In this document: positions 28,460 to 37,715 of the stretch, one piece after another
Position numbering within the stretch: the stretch's first letter is position 1
Layout of the letters: the number at the start of each line of letters is the position of its first letter
Source: Idiomarina baltica OS145
GTDB taxonomy: Bacteria; Pseudomonadota; Gammaproteobacteria; Enterobacterales; Alteromonadaceae
Assembly (NCBI RefSeq): GCF_000152885.1
Contig: NZ_CH672409.1
Location: forward strand, 9,548-73,547
Length of the DNA: 64,000 nucleotides
Direction: 5' to 3'
Position numbers and translations under genes: made by a program
Notes under the pieces: generated by a model
What the model was told of the DNA's origin: nothing
The model's database searches: none
What the model saw: the letters and a program-made list of their open reading frames with translations, nothing else

Positions 28460-29887
28460 TTACTTTTTCTTTTTCGCTTTCGGGTTAGGCATATCAGTGA
28501 TTGAACCTTCTTGAATTTCAGCAGCTAAGCCAACTGATTCATGTAAGGTTGGGTGAGCATGAACGGTTAATGCGATATCTTCTGCATCACAACCCATCTC
28601 GATCGCTAAGCAAACTTCACCTAACAACTCACCGGCGTTAGAACCACACATTGAACCACCGATGATACGGTTATTCTTATCAAAGATAAGCTTAGTCATA
28701 CCTTGCTGAGCATTTGAGGCGATAGCACGACCTGATGCAGACCATGGGAAGGTTACTGCTTCGTATTCGATGCCTTTTTCTTTCGCTTCTTTCTCTGTTA
28801 CACCGGCCCATGCTACTTCTGGATCGGTATACATGATCGAAGGAATTACCTTCGGCTCGAAGAAGTGTTTCTTGCCTGCAATCACTTCGGCCGCTACGTG
28901 CGACTCGTGAACGGCTTTGTGGGCTAACATCGGCTGACCAACGATATCGCCGATCGCGAAGATGTTGTCCACGTTAGTACGCATTTGGCTGTCCACTTCG
29001 ATGAAGCCTTGCTCGGTGACCTTAACGCCCGCTTTATCAGCGTCGATCTTCTTACCATTCGGCGCACGGCCGACTGCGGTCAATACCACGTCATATTTAA
29101 CGGGTTTCTCTGGTGCACCTTTGCCTTCAAAGGTGACATAGATACCGTCTTTCTTCGCTTCAACTTTAGTCGCTTTAGTGCTTAGCATGACGTTTTCAAA
29201 ACGTCCTTTCACTTGCTTGTTGAAGCTCTTCATGATGTCTGCATCAGCAGGCGGTACCAATTGGTCCGTCATTTCAACAACATCAACTTTAGAACCCAGC
29301 GAGCTGTATACCTGGCCCATTTCTAGAGCGATGATACCACCACCTAGAAGAAGCATTTTTTCAGGGATTTCTTTCAGCTCAAGTGCATCGGTAGAGTCCC
29401 AAATACGCTCATCATCATGTGGGATGAAAGGCAATTTGATAGGTTGTGAACCGGCTGCGATGATTGCGTTTTCAAACTCAATCTCGGTGTTGCCGTCTTC
29501 ACCTTCTACATTCAAAGTGTTGCTGCTCGTGAACTTGCCGTAACCGTTGACGACTTTCACTTTACGCATTTTAGACATTTGACCTAAACCGCCAGTCAAT
29601 TGACCCACGACTTTTTCTTTGTGCTTACGGATCTTGTCTAAATCAATTTTAGGCTCGCCAAATTCGACGCCTTCGTTCGCCAATACTTTGGCATCTTCAA
29701 TGTGCTTTGCTAAATGCAACAAAGCTTTTGAAGGGATACAGCCTACGTTCAAACAAACACCCCCTAAGGTGCTGTAACGTTCAACTAGAACCGTTTCTAA
29801 ACCAAGGTCAGCGGCACGGAATGCTGCTGAATAGCCACCTGGGCCAGAACCTAACACTACTACCTGTGCTTTAATTTTGTCGCTCAT
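28460..29887 (-). CDS. lpdA: dihydrolipoyl dehydrogenase (E3)
   Basis: FAD-dependent E3 (475 aa), shared by pyruvate and 2-oxoglutarate dehydrogenase complexes. N-terminal FAD loop GSGPGGY; redox disulfide C45-LNVG-C50; NAD-binding GGGIIALEMG; second FAD motif in FAIGDIVGQPMLAHKA. The C-terminal dimerisation domain has the catalytic HAHPTLHE. A 111-bp gap separates it from aceF; it contains a GC-rich imperfect hairpin and may hold a separate promoter, as lpd has in E. coli. Confidence 0.97.
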   Translation of the reverse strand: MSDKIKAQVVVLGSGPGGYSAAFRAADLGLETVLVERYSTLGGVCLNVGCIPSKALLHLAKHIEDAKVLANEGVEFGEPKIDLDKIRKHKEKVVGQLTGGLGQMSKMRKVKVVNGYGKFTSSNTLNVEGEDGNTEIEFENAIIAAGSQPIKLPFIPHDDERIWDSTDALELKEIPEKMLLLGGGIIALEMGQVYSSLGSKVDVVEMTDQLVPPADADIMKSFNKQVKGRFENVMLSTKATKVEAKKDGIYVTFEGKGAPEKPVKYDVVLTAVGRAPNGKKIDADKAGVKVTEQGFIEVDSQMRTNVDNIFAIGDIVGQPMLAHKAVHESHVAAEVIAGKKHFFEPKVIPSIMYTDPEVAWAGVTEKEAKEKGIEYEAVTFPWSASGRAIASNAQQGMTKLIFDKNNRIIGGSMCGSNAGELLGEVCLAIEMGCDAEDIALTVHAHPTLHESVGLAAEIQEGSITDMPNPKAKKKK

Positions 29888-29998
29888 GATAACCCCTTGT
29901 TATTCACGGCGGGTTGAGCTACCCACCGAGGTCCGTCAACGCTAAATGTGCGGTTATTGTAACGCCATTTAGATCGTATTTCTCGGTAAAATTGGTGC

Positions 29999-31741
29999 TT
30001 AAAGCACCAATTTACGAATATCACCTAAAACTTGGCTCAAATACGCTGTGAAACGCGCCGCATCTGCACCATCGATCACGCGGTGATCGTAGGACAGACA
30101 CAATGGCAACATGAGTTTAGGTTCAAACTCTTTACCGTTCCACTTCGGCTTCATCTCATTACGCGATACGCCTAAGATAGCCACTTCTGGTGCATTAACG
30201 ATCGGTGTAAATGCTGTGCCACCAATACCGCCCAAGCTTGAGATTGAGAAACATCCGCCTTGCATATCGGCTGCTTTCAACTTGCCGTCACGTGCACGCG
30301 CACTGACATCAACAAGCTCTTCTGACAGCTCATAAATGCCTTTCTTATCGACATCACGGATGACCGGTACAACGAGACCGTTCGGCGTATCCACCGCAAT
30401 ACCAATGTGCACATATTTCTTCATGATTAAGGCTTCACCCGACTCTGACAACGATGAGTTGAAATTCGGGAATTCACGCAATGCTTTCGCACACGCTTTC
30501 ATGATGAACACCAATGGTGTGATCTTGAAGCCAAGATCTTGTTTCTTAGCGACTTCGTTTTCCGATTTACGGAACCGCTCAAGTTCGGTGATGTCCGCTT
30601 CATCAAACTGCGTGACGTGTGGGATAGTCACCCAGTTACGATGCAGGTTGGGACCTGATTTCCGCTGAATGCGCGATAACTGAACTTCTTCCACTTCACC
30701 GAATTTGCTGAAGTCGACTTTAGGTCCATCAATTACTTGCAGACCACCGCCGCCTTGGGACGTTTGTCCGGCGACTGCTTTCGGACGTGACAACTCGTAC
30801 TTAACGTACTCTTGCACATCTTCTTTGAGGATACGGCTCTTAGGCCCAGTCCCTTTGACTTGCGATAGGTCGACGCCGAATTCACGTGCAACACGACGAA
30901 CGGCCGGTGATGCATGAATCGGTGAACCATCTTTACGCTCGGTCGGATGATCCGGCACAGGCGGCTGACGTTCGCTGGTCGGCGTAGAGTTCGACTTAGC
31001 GGACGCTTTGTCGTCGCTCTCAGACTTCGAGGGTGCTTGCTCAGCCTTATCTTCGGATTTCGATGCTGATTTAGACTCGTCTTTGGTTGAGCTCGAACTA
31101 CCGCCACTGCGCGTGACTTTCAACTTCGCGATCTTAGAGCCTTGCGATACTTTATCGCCGACTTTGACCAGCATTTCTTCCACTTCGCCATCTTCGGGGC
31201 ATGGCACATCCATGGTGGCTTTGTCAGTTTCTAAGGTAATCAAGCCATCTTCTTTTTCGACCGAATCACCTTTGTTGACCAAGATCTCGATAATTTCGAC
31301 ATCTTCTTCATCGCCAATATCAGGGACTTCTACGTCAATCACTTCGCTCTCGCCACCACTTGCTGCTTCCTGCTCCTGGTCATCCTGTGCATCGTCATCG
31401 TCTTCCGGTGCGTCAGAGGATGAGTCATCAGAAGAGGATTCTTCCGTCGTGTCTTCGGCTTTGTCATCATCGCTGTCGTCGTCATCATCGGTGCTGTCGT
31501 CACTCGCCGCTTCGATGATAGCGAGGACGTCACCTTCTTTGATGGTGTCGCCTTCTTTTACTTTTAACTCGACGATTTTCCCGCCCTCAGAGGCGGGAAT
31601 ATCCATAGAAGCTTTGTCACTCTCGACTGTGACAACACCATCTTCTTTTTCGATGGTGTCGCCTGCACTGACGAGGATCTCAATGACTTCGACTTCTTCT
31701 CCGCCCACGTCGGGGACTTTGAGTTCAATCTTATCCGCCAT
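29999..31741 (-). CDS. aceF: pyruvate dehydrogenase E2, dihydrolipoyl acetyltransferase
   Basis: E2 core of the pyruvate dehydrogenase complex (580 aa). It has two lipoyl domains, with lipoyl-lysines K43 (ESDKASMD) and K174 (ETDKATMD); E. coli has three. A peripheral-subunit-binding domain (SPAVRRVAREFGVDL) and the catalytic domain ending in YDHRVIDGA, with the active-site His, follow. The linkers are strikingly Asp/Ser/Glu-rich (about 80-130 and 215-260) instead of Ala/Pro-rich. It lies 11 nt after aceE in the pdhR-aceE-aceF-lpdA block. Confidence 0.97.
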   Translation of the reverse strand: MADKIELKVPDVGGEEVEVIEILVSAGDTIEKEDGVVTVESDKASMDIPASEGGKIVELKVKEGDTIKEGDVLAIIEAASDDSTDDDDDSDDDKAEDTTEESSSDDSSSDAPEDDDDAQDDQEQEAASGGESEVIDVEVPDIGDEEDVEIIEILVNKGDSVEKEDGLITLETDKATMDVPCPEDGEVEEMLVKVGDKVSQGSKIAKLKVTRSGGSSSSTKDESKSASKSEDKAEQAPSKSESDDKASAKSNSTPTSERQPPVPDHPTERKDGSPIHASPAVRRVAREFGVDLSQVKGTGPKSRILKEDVQEYVKYELSRPKAVAGQTSQGGGGLQVIDGPKVDFSKFGEVEEVQLSRIQRKSGPNLHRNWVTIPHVTQFDEADITELERFRKSENEVAKKQDLGFKITPLVFIMKACAKALREFPNFNSSLSESGEALIMKKYVHIGIAVDTPNGLVVPVIRDVDKKGIYELSEELVDVSARARDGKLKAADMQGGCFSISSLGGIGGTAFTPIVNAPEVAILGVSRNEMKPKWNGKEFEPKLMLPLCLSYDHRVIDGADAARFTAYLSQVLGDIRKLVL

Positions 31742-31752
31742 ATCAATACTCC

Positions 31753-34425
31753 TTATGCGTTACGTGGGTTAAGTTTATCGACGTCAATACCGTAGTCTTT
31801 GATCGCTTTGCTCAACACTTTTGCGTCAATGTCGCCGGCATCAACAAGCTCTTTAAGTGCAGCAACCACCACGTGGTTAGCGTCCACTTCAAAGTGCTTA
31901 CGCAGATTTGCACGGCTGTCCGAACGACCAAATCCATCGGTACCCAAGACACGATACGAAGTCGGCACCCACTGACGCACTTGATCAGCGTATAACTTCA
32001 TGTAATCCGTCGCTGCAACCGCTGGACCTTTCGCATCTTTCATTGCCTTAGTGATAAAGGCTTCTTTCGGCTCTTTATCAGCATTGAGCATATTGTGACG
32101 CTCAACATCTAGACCATCACGCGCCAGCTCGTTAAATGAGGTTACGCTGTACACAGTCGAGTTGATATCGAAGTCCTCTGCCAAGATGTCAGCGGCTTTG
32201 CGCACCTGCTCTAAGATCGTACCGCTACCTAACAGCTGAACATCGGCTTTAGCTTTCTTCTTAGCTTTCACGTCGTCGAGCTTATAAATACCACGTAAGA
32301 TGCCTTCTTCGACACCTTCTGGCATTTCTGGCTGATGATAGTTTTCGTTCATTACAGTCAAGTAATAGAACACGTTCTCTTGGTCTTCATACATGCGCTT
32401 CAGACCGTCATGTACGATCACTGCAATCTCATAACCGTAGGTTGGGTCATAAGTAATACAGTTAGGCACCGTACCGAACAAGATATGGCTGTGTCCATCT
32501 TGGTGCTGCAACCCTTCGCCATTCAGCGTTGTACGACCGGCTGTACCGCCAATCAAGAAACCGCGTGTTTGGCTGTCGCCAGCGGCCCACACTAAGTCAC
32601 CCACACGTTGGAAACCAAACATCGAGTAATAGATGTAGAACGGAATCATCGGCTCATTGTTAAGTGAGTAGCTTGTACCTGCCGCCACCCACGACGCCAT
32701 TGCGCCCAGCTCGTTGATACCTTCTTGAATAACCTGACCTTTCTTATCTTCTCGATAATAGGCCACTTGATCGGCATCTTGCGGAGTATATTTTTGACCA
32801 TGGTGCGCATAAATGCCCACTTGACGGAACAAGCCTTCCATACCAAAGGTACGTGCTTCGTCAGGAATGATAGGTACGACACGCTTACCGATTTTCTTAT
32901 CTTTCAATAATGCCGTCAGTACGCGGACGAACGCCATCGTTGATGAAATTTCGCGGTCGCCTGAACCTTTCAGCACCGCATCAAACGCTTTCAACGACGG
33001 TAGCTCGAGCTCAACATCGCTCTCGGCGCGGCGAGTCGGCATGTAACCGCCCAATGCCTCGCGACGCTCGTTCATGTACTTCAGCTCTTCACTGTCTTCC
33101 TCAAACTTGTAGTAAGGCAGATCTTGTAGCTCTTCATCTTTGAACGGGATGTTAAAGCGATCACGTAGATGCTTGATGGCATCCATATCCATTTTCTTAA
33201 CTTGGTGGGCGATATTTTTACCTTCGCCTGCCGCACCCATGCCGTAACCTTTCACGGTCTTCGCTAAGATAACTTGCGGACGCCCTTTGGTGTTCACTGC
33301 TTTGTGATAGGCCGAGTAAACCTTAACGGGATCGTGACCGCCGCGGTTTAGACGCCAGATATCTTCATCCGATAAGTTAGCGACCATTTCTTCGGTTTCT
33401 GGATATTTACCGAAGAAGTGTTCACGCGTATATGCGCCACCTTTTGCTTTAAAGTTCTGGTAGTCACCATCCACGGTTTCTTCCATCAACTCACGCAACT
33501 TACCTTCGGTATCGCGATAAAGTAGTGGATCCCAGTAGCGACCCCAGATTACCTTGATAACTTCCCAACCTGCACCGCGGAAGGTGCCTTCCAGCTCTTG
33601 GATAATTTTACCGTTACCACGCACCGGACCATCTAAGCGTTGCAAGTTACAGTTGATAACAAAGGTCAAGTTATCTAAGCCTTCGCGTGATGCCAGGCTA
33701 ATCGCACCCAAGCTTTCTGGCTCATCGGTTTCACCATCGCCCATAAAGCAATACACGCGTTGATTTGAGCAGTCTTTAATGCCACGGTCAGTCAAATACT
33801 TCAAGAAACGGGCGAGGTAGATCGCCTGAATTGGACCCAAGCCCATTGATACGGTCGGGAATTGCCAGAAATCAGGCATCAGGTTCGGGTGCGGATACGA
33901 AGGCAAGCCTTTGCCGTCGACTTCTTGGCGGAAGTTATCCAGTTGCTCTTGAGTCAAACGACCTTCGATAAACGCACGGCCATAAATACCCGGCGATGCG
34001 TGGCCTTGAATAAATAGGAAGTCACCCCCGTCGCCCTCACTCGGTGCGCGGAAGAAGTGGTTAAAGCCGACATCATATAGCATCGCTGAGGACGCAAAAC
34101 TCGCAATGTGACCGCCGAGTTCCTCACCTTTCTGTGACGCACGCAAAACCATCATCGCCGCGTTCCAGCGAATGGCTGAACGAATACGCGCTTCCATGGT
34201 TTGATTGCCCGGCATGGTCGGTTCCTGACTCGCCGGAATAGTATTTAAGTAGGAAGTGGTTGGACGATAAGGCAAATACGCACCGTTACGACGCGCTTTA
34301 TCAATCAGTTGCTCCAACAAGAAGTGTGCGCGATCCGGACCTTCGGCGTCCAGAACGCCTTCGAGCGCATCAAGCCACTCCTGCGTTTCTTGCTGGTCAA
34401 CATCTTGTTTGTTTTCTTCACTCAT
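31753..34425 (-). CDS. aceE: pyruvate dehydrogenase E1 component
   Basis: Homodimeric thiamine-diphosphate E1 (890 aa; E. coli 887) that decarboxylates pyruvate and acetylates the E2 lipoyl groups. The start at 34425 (MSEENKQDVD) has AAAGGA just upstream; an ATG 15 nt earlier overlaps that site. The TPP/Mg motif begins GDGETDEPES and extends to NCNLQRLDGPV. Full length with typical AceE segments throughout. It is the second gene of the PdhR-controlled block, 27 nt after pdhR. Confidence 0.97.
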   Translation of the reverse strand: MSEENKQDVDQQETQEWLDALEGVLDAEGPDRAHFLLEQLIDKARRNGAYLPYRPTTSYLNTIPASQEPTMPGNQTMEARIRSAIRWNAAMMVLRASQKGEELGGHIASFASSAMLYDVGFNHFFRAPSEGDGGDFLFIQGHASPGIYGRAFIEGRLTQEQLDNFRQEVDGKGLPSYPHPNLMPDFWQFPTVSMGLGPIQAIYLARFLKYLTDRGIKDCSNQRVYCFMGDGETDEPESLGAISLASREGLDNLTFVINCNLQRLDGPVRGNGKIIQELEGTFRGAGWEVIKVIWGRYWDPLLYRDTEGKLRELMEETVDGDYQNFKAKGGAYTREHFFGKYPETEEMVANLSDEDIWRLNRGGHDPVKVYSAYHKAVNTKGRPQVILAKTVKGYGMGAAGEGKNIAHQVKKMDMDAIKHLRDRFNIPFKDEELQDLPYYKFEEDSEELKYMNERREALGGYMPTRRAESDVELELPSLKAFDAVLKGSGDREISSTMAFVRVLTALLKDKKIGKRVVPIIPDEARTFGMEGLFRQVGIYAHHGQKYTPQDADQVAYYREDKKGQVIQEGINELGAMASWVAAGTSYSLNNEPMIPFYIYYSMFGFQRVGDLVWAAGDSQTRGFLIGGTAGRTTLNGEGLQHQDGHSHILFGTVPNCITYDPTYGYEIAVIVHDGLKRMYEDQENVFYYLTVMNENYHQPEMPEGVEEGILRGIYKLDDVKAKKKAKADVQLLGSGTILEQVRKAADILAEDFDINSTVYSVTSFNELARDGLDVERHNMLNADKEPKEAFITKAMKDAKGPAVAATDYMKLYADQVRQWVPTSYRVLGTDGFGRSDSRANLRKHFEVDANHVVVAALKELVDAGDIDAKVLSKAIKDYGIDVDKLNPRNA

Positions 34426-34452
34426 AGCTATTCCTTTCATTCAATGTTTCAA

Positions 34453-35211
34453 TCAGGAACGACGAAGCGAGCGCCGAATGCGAGATTGCTCTTTTGTCAT
34501 CTCCATCAATGCCTGTTCAATATAGGACAAATGTTGATGACACGCATCTCGTGCCTGCTCCGGTTGACCGTTGATAATTGCCTTGGCAATTTGCAAACGG
34601 TGTTGGTTTAACTGCTCCACTACTGAGGGATTGTTAGCCAACACCTCTAAGTTTTGCTTTATGTTTTCTGCAAGGAGCTCGCGCATGCCCTGCACCACAT
34701 GCAAAAGCACCACATTATGTGATGCTTCGGCAATGCGTAAATAGAAATTAACGAGCGACTGCACTTGCTCGTCGATAGCCCGCGTTTGTGAATCCATTAT
34801 GCTATTGATACTGAATTCGATACGATCTAGATCGGCATCTGTGCCTCGTAAAGCGGCATAAAACGACGAAATGCCCTCCAGCGCATGACGAAATTCGAGA
34901 AGGTCGAATTGTGATTCGGGGTGTTTTGCCAATAACTCGAACAACGGCGTTGTCACCGACTCATTCACACTGTCGGTGACAAAGGTGCCACCACCGTGGC
35001 GACGTTCTAACAACCCTTTCGCTTCGAGCTTTTGAATCGCTTCCCGCAACGATTGCCGCGAAACACTGAACTGTTGCGCAAGCTCTCGTTCGGCGGGCAG
35101 CTTTTGCCCGGCTTCAAAACGGCCATCAACGATCATCGCCTCGATTTGAGAAACGATTTGATCGGAAATTTTTGCCACTTTTATGCGTTCAAAAGGCAAT
35201 GTGCTGTCCAC
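34453..35211 (-). CDS. pdhR: GntR/FadR-family pyruvate-sensing repressor PdhR
   Basis: Transcription repressor (about 248-252 aa) of the pyruvate dehydrogenase genes. N-terminal winged HTH (LPAERELAQQFSVSRQSLREAIQKLEAKGLLERRHGGGTFV region) and C-terminal FadR-like effector domain (DLLEFRHALEGISSFYAALR, SHNVVLLH). Close resemblance to E. coli PdhR along the whole length. Start: the frame opens with GTG at 35211, but alignment of the N-terminus to E. coli favours the TTG four codons in (35199). Two PdhR-like palindromes and a promoter lie upstream, consistent with autorepression relieved by pyruvate. Confidence 0.93.
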   Translation of the reverse strand: MDSTLPFERIKVAKISDQIVSQIEAMIVDGRFEAGQKLPAERELAQQFSVSRQSLREAIQKLEAKGLLERRHGGGTFVTDSVNESVTTPLFELLAKHPESQFDLLEFRHALEGISSFYAALRGTDADLDRIEFSINSIMDSQTRAIDEQVQSLVNFYLRIAEASHNVVLLHVVQGMRELLAENIKQNLEVLANNPSVVEQLNQHRLQIAKAIINGQPEQARDACHQHLSYIEQALMEMTKEQSRIRRSLRRS

Positions 35212-35220
35212 CCTCGGTAA

Positions 35221-35235
35221 ATTGGTCTGACCAAA
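35221..35235 (-). promoter_or_regulatory. PdhR operator, promoter-proximal
   Basis: ATTGGTCTGACCAAA closely matches the known PdhR box (ATTGGTATGACCAAT); its core palindrome is GGTCTGACC. It lies about 14-22 nt downstream of the -10 element and just before pdhR, a position suited to repression. Confidence 0.85.
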
Positions 35236-35245
35236 GTTGCCCGAT

Positions 35246-35274
35246 ATTCTAAATCATTCAGCGGTAAACCCCAA
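35246..35274 (-). promoter_or_regulatory. candidate pdhR-aceEF promoter
   Basis: On the minus strand: -35 TTGGGG (35269-35274), a 17-nt spacer, and -10 TAGAAT (35246-35251). It lies between the two PdhR-like palindromes. Predicted start near 35239 would place the proximal operator at about +5 to +18. Confidence 0.55.
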
Positions 35275-35283
35275 ATTAATTTA

Positions 35284-35298
35284 GCTGGTCAGACCTTT
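35284..35298 (-). promoter_or_regulatory. second PdhR-like operator
   Basis: CTGGTCAGACCTTTG with palindromic core GGTCAGACC (35287-35295), upstream of the -35 element. The two sites are about 63 bp apart (roughly six helical turns), so cooperative binding or looping is possible. The outer bases match the consensus less well than in the proximal box. Confidence 0.6.
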
Positions 35299-35315
35299 GT
35301 TTACTGGCATTAAAG

Positions 35316-36152
35316 CTAAACGATAGTCCCTGTCAGGGTTAATACTGCGATGACAACAAACCAGAATAGGTGTTGTCGTTTCATCAGATTAAGCTGGTGA
35401 GTGACAGCATCGGATCGATCATCGGGGTGGTGTGACCGCCCTTCTGCCTTCTCGACCACTTGGTGCAATAGCTCGGGGTTATCATCTTGAGTGTTCGTCG
35501 CCATTGCCATGACAGCAGGCAGAGCATGACTAAAGTGACCCACCAAGGCGGCTCCGAGCGCCGCAAAACGTGCTGGAATAAAATTAAGCGCCCACAGTGC
35601 TCGCTCTACCTGAGCCCGTGCGGTCTCATCAAAATCCTGTTGGACTGTGCCGCGGTAGACACTCCGCAAACAGCCATAAGCTAAAACACCTGCAATTCCA
35701 AAGGTGACGAAGAAGAATATCGGTGCCAAAAAGTGGACAAAGTTCAGCCATACTACGGCGCGTTCGACTGGAGTACCCTCGGGTAAATGGGCATAGTGAC
35801 GTAGTTGCTCAGCGGCTTCTTGATAACCTGCACTATCCGCTCGCATTGCTGTTTTTAATAGCTGTTTATACGCGAGTCGTTCCGGCCCTGCATTCATCAC
35901 CAATAGCAACACGATAATGCCGCCAATAAAATTAACTAAACCACTATCAAGCCAATGAAATAATAACCAAGCTAAAGCAGCAGGTAATAATATTTGAAGC
36001 AGTAACGCCCAAGCCGACTGTCCCCGGAAGTAACGGACTTTAGTTTGGCTCCAATTCATCCAGCGCTGCATGTAAAAGTCGATCGACCATACCGCGGGTA
36101 ATGGGTAAAGCCGTTCGATACTAAGTGCTATGAGCAAAGCAATGAGTGTCAT
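35316..36152 (-). CDS. ampE: AmpE-like regulatory membrane protein
   Basis: Inner-membrane protein (278 aa) of the AmpE/CobD-like family, encoded with ampD. Hydrophobic helices are visible around residues 1-12, 50-95, 140-165 and at the C-terminus (FWFVVIAVLTLTG). The N-terminus MTLIALLIALSIERLYPLP is typical. Its start overlaps ampD by 4 nt. In E. coli the ampDE operon connects murein recycling with AmpC control; AmpE's molecular role is unclear. No ampC is seen here. Confidence 0.88.
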   Translation of the reverse strand: MTLIALLIALSIERLYPLPAVWSIDFYMQRWMNWSQTKVRYFRGQSAWALLLQILLPAALAWLLFHWLDSGLVNFIGGIIVLLLVMNAGPERLAYKQLLKTAMRADSAGYQEAAEQLRHYAHLPEGTPVERAVVWLNFVHFLAPIFFFVTFGIAGVLAYGCLRSVYRGTVQQDFDETARAQVERALWALNFIPARFAALGAALVGHFSHALPAVMAMATNTQDDNPELLHQVVEKAEGRSHHPDDRSDAVTHQLNLMKRQHLFWFVVIAVLTLTGTIV

Positions 36153-36757
36153 AGAGAGTCCTTGCGCGACAATGCGTTCAAATAATACGACCAGTCAAAA
36201 CAGCGTCCGGGATCCGTCTTTCGGCCGGGCGCAATATGTTGATGGCCTGTGATTCTGTCTAATGTCAGTTTAGGGTAATAGTCTAATATTGTCTGGCTAA
36301 CATCAACCAAGCTCTGATACTGGCGTTTGCTGTAAGGGGAATGATCGGTGCCTTCAAGCTCAATACCGATGCTAAAGTCATTACAGCGTTCACGCCCGTT
36401 GTAACTGGACACGCCGGCATGCCAGGCGCGTTTGTCAAAAGGCACGTATTGCTCGATAGTACCATCACGTCTAATCAACAAATGGCTTGATACGCGTAAG
36501 CCCGTCAAAGGCGCGAAATAATCACCCTCTTGCTGGCTCAAACCCTGGGTAAATAGTTTCTCAATATAGGGCGTCCCATAGCAACCTTCGGGTAAGCTGA
36601 TACAATGGATGACCAATAGCGAAATGTCCTGTTTATCGGGGCGCTCATCATAGTGCGGTGAAGCACAGTGTTTTACGTCTCGAATCCAGTGATTTTTTAT
36701 TGTGTGTCTTTTCACGGGCTCAGCAAAACGGTAAAGTTTGTGCCCTAGTATCGTCAT
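36149..36757 (-). CDS. ampD: 1,6-anhydro-N-acetylmuramyl-L-alanine amidase AmpD
   Basis: Cytosolic zinc amidase that cleaves anhydro-muropeptides in peptidoglycan recycling. Conserved: SPHYDERP, the first zinc His in LLVIHCISLP, RRDGTIEQYVPFDKRAWHAG, CNDFSIGIELEG, and the second and third ligands in TGHQHIAPGRKTDPG. The frame opens at ATG 36757 (202 aa). The family is about 185 aa, so the GTG at 36715 (188 aa) is an equally good start. Divergent from nadC, the normal gammaproteobacterial arrangement. Confidence 0.93.
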   Translation of the reverse strand: MTILGHKLYRFAEPVKRHTIKNHWIRDVKHCASPHYDERPDKQDISLLVIHCISLPEGCYGTPYIEKLFTQGLSQQEGDYFAPLTGLRVSSHLLIRRDGTIEQYVPFDKRAWHAGVSSYNGRERCNDFSIGIELEGTDHSPYSKRQYQSLVDVSQTILDYYPKLTLDRITGHQHIAPGRKTDPGRCFDWSYYLNALSRKDSL

Positions 36758-36782
36758 TGTCAGTCAAAAGGTAAAGTATCCC

Positions 36783-37658
36783 ATGCAGCTCACCGAAGCC
36801 GAACGCCATGCTATTGCGTCGCAAGTCACTCATAGCCTAGAGGAAGATTTGTCAGCGGCGGATCCCACACTGGATATTACGGCACAGTTGATTCCGGCTC
36901 ATCATCTGAGCGAAGCGACTATCATCACCCGTGAAGATATGGTGGTTTGCGGCACTGCTTGGGTCGAAGAGGTGTTTCGTCAGGTGGATGCCGATGTGGC
37001 TATCGAGTGGTGTGTCACCGACGGCGACAAGGTGCAAGCTAACACAACCTTGTGCCACTTATCAGGCAACAGCCGCAGCTTACTAACAGGCGAACGTTGT
37101 GCACTTAACTTTTTGCAAACACTGTCAGCGACAGCCTCACAAACGGCTTTTTATGTCAGTAAATTGGCAGGGTTCAATACGCGTCTATTAGACACGCGCA
37201 AAACAATTCCAGGTCTTCGTATGGCGCAAAAGTATGCGGTTCGCTGTGGCGGCGGTACTAACCACCGCATCGGTTTATTTGATGCCTATCTGATAAAGGA
37301 AAACCATATCGCCGCCTGTGGTGGTATTGTGCCTGCCGTCAAAACGGCGCGTGAATTAAACCCAGGCAAGCCCGTCGAAGTCGAAGTCGAATCTCTGGCG
37401 GAGTTTAAACAAGCACTGGATGCCGGTGCCGATATTGTCATGTTAGATAATTTTACTATCAGCGATATCGAAGCGGCTGTGGCACAAAACAAAGCCGCAG
37501 GTTCACCACTCAAGTTAGAAGTGTCGGGCAATATTACTGATGAAGCGTTGCAATCACTCGGCGCAACAGGCGTCGATTTCATCTCCAGTGGTGCTTTGAC
37601 TAAACACGTCACTGCTATCGACTTATCGATGCGGATAGGGCAACCTCGCACAAACTAA
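36783..37658 (+). CDS. nadC: nicotinate-nucleotide pyrophosphorylase (quinolinate PRTase)
   Basis: NAD biosynthesis enzyme (291 aa) that converts quinolinate and PRPP to nicotinate mononucleotide. The start ATG at 36783 fits the family N-terminus (MQLTEAERHAIASQV); the frame is open 15 codons upstream without support. Key segments: TRKTIPGLRMAQKYAVRCGGGTNHRIGL with the substrate-binding Arg/Lys/His residues, VEVEVESLAE, DIVMLDN and LEVSGNI. Divergent from ampD and followed by the type IV pilus genes, as in many Gammaproteobacteria. Confidence 0.96.
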   Translation: MQLTEAERHAIASQVTHSLEEDLSAADPTLDITAQLIPAHHLSEATIITREDMVVCGTAWVEEVFRQVDADVAIEWCVTDGDKVQANTTLCHLSGNSRSLLTGERCALNFLQTLSATASQTAFYVSKLAGFNTRLLDTRKTIPGLRMAQKYAVRCGGGTNHRIGLFDAYLIKENHIAACGGIVPAVKTARELNPGKPVEVEVESLAEFKQALDAGADIVMLDNFTISDIEAAVAQNKAAGSPLKLEVSGNITDEALQSLGATGVDFISSGALTKHVTAIDLSMRIGQPRTN

Positions 37659-37715
37659 TCCGTTTGCCAAACGGCGCGGGCGATACCATAGTTTTGGCTT
37701 TACTCGAAAGCCATT

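Noticed and set aside
31008-31772. 254-aa plus-strand open frame opposite aceF
   Set aside because: It is a Ser-rich low-complexity shadow of the Asp/Glu/Ser-rich linker codons; no ribosome binding site or family resemblance.
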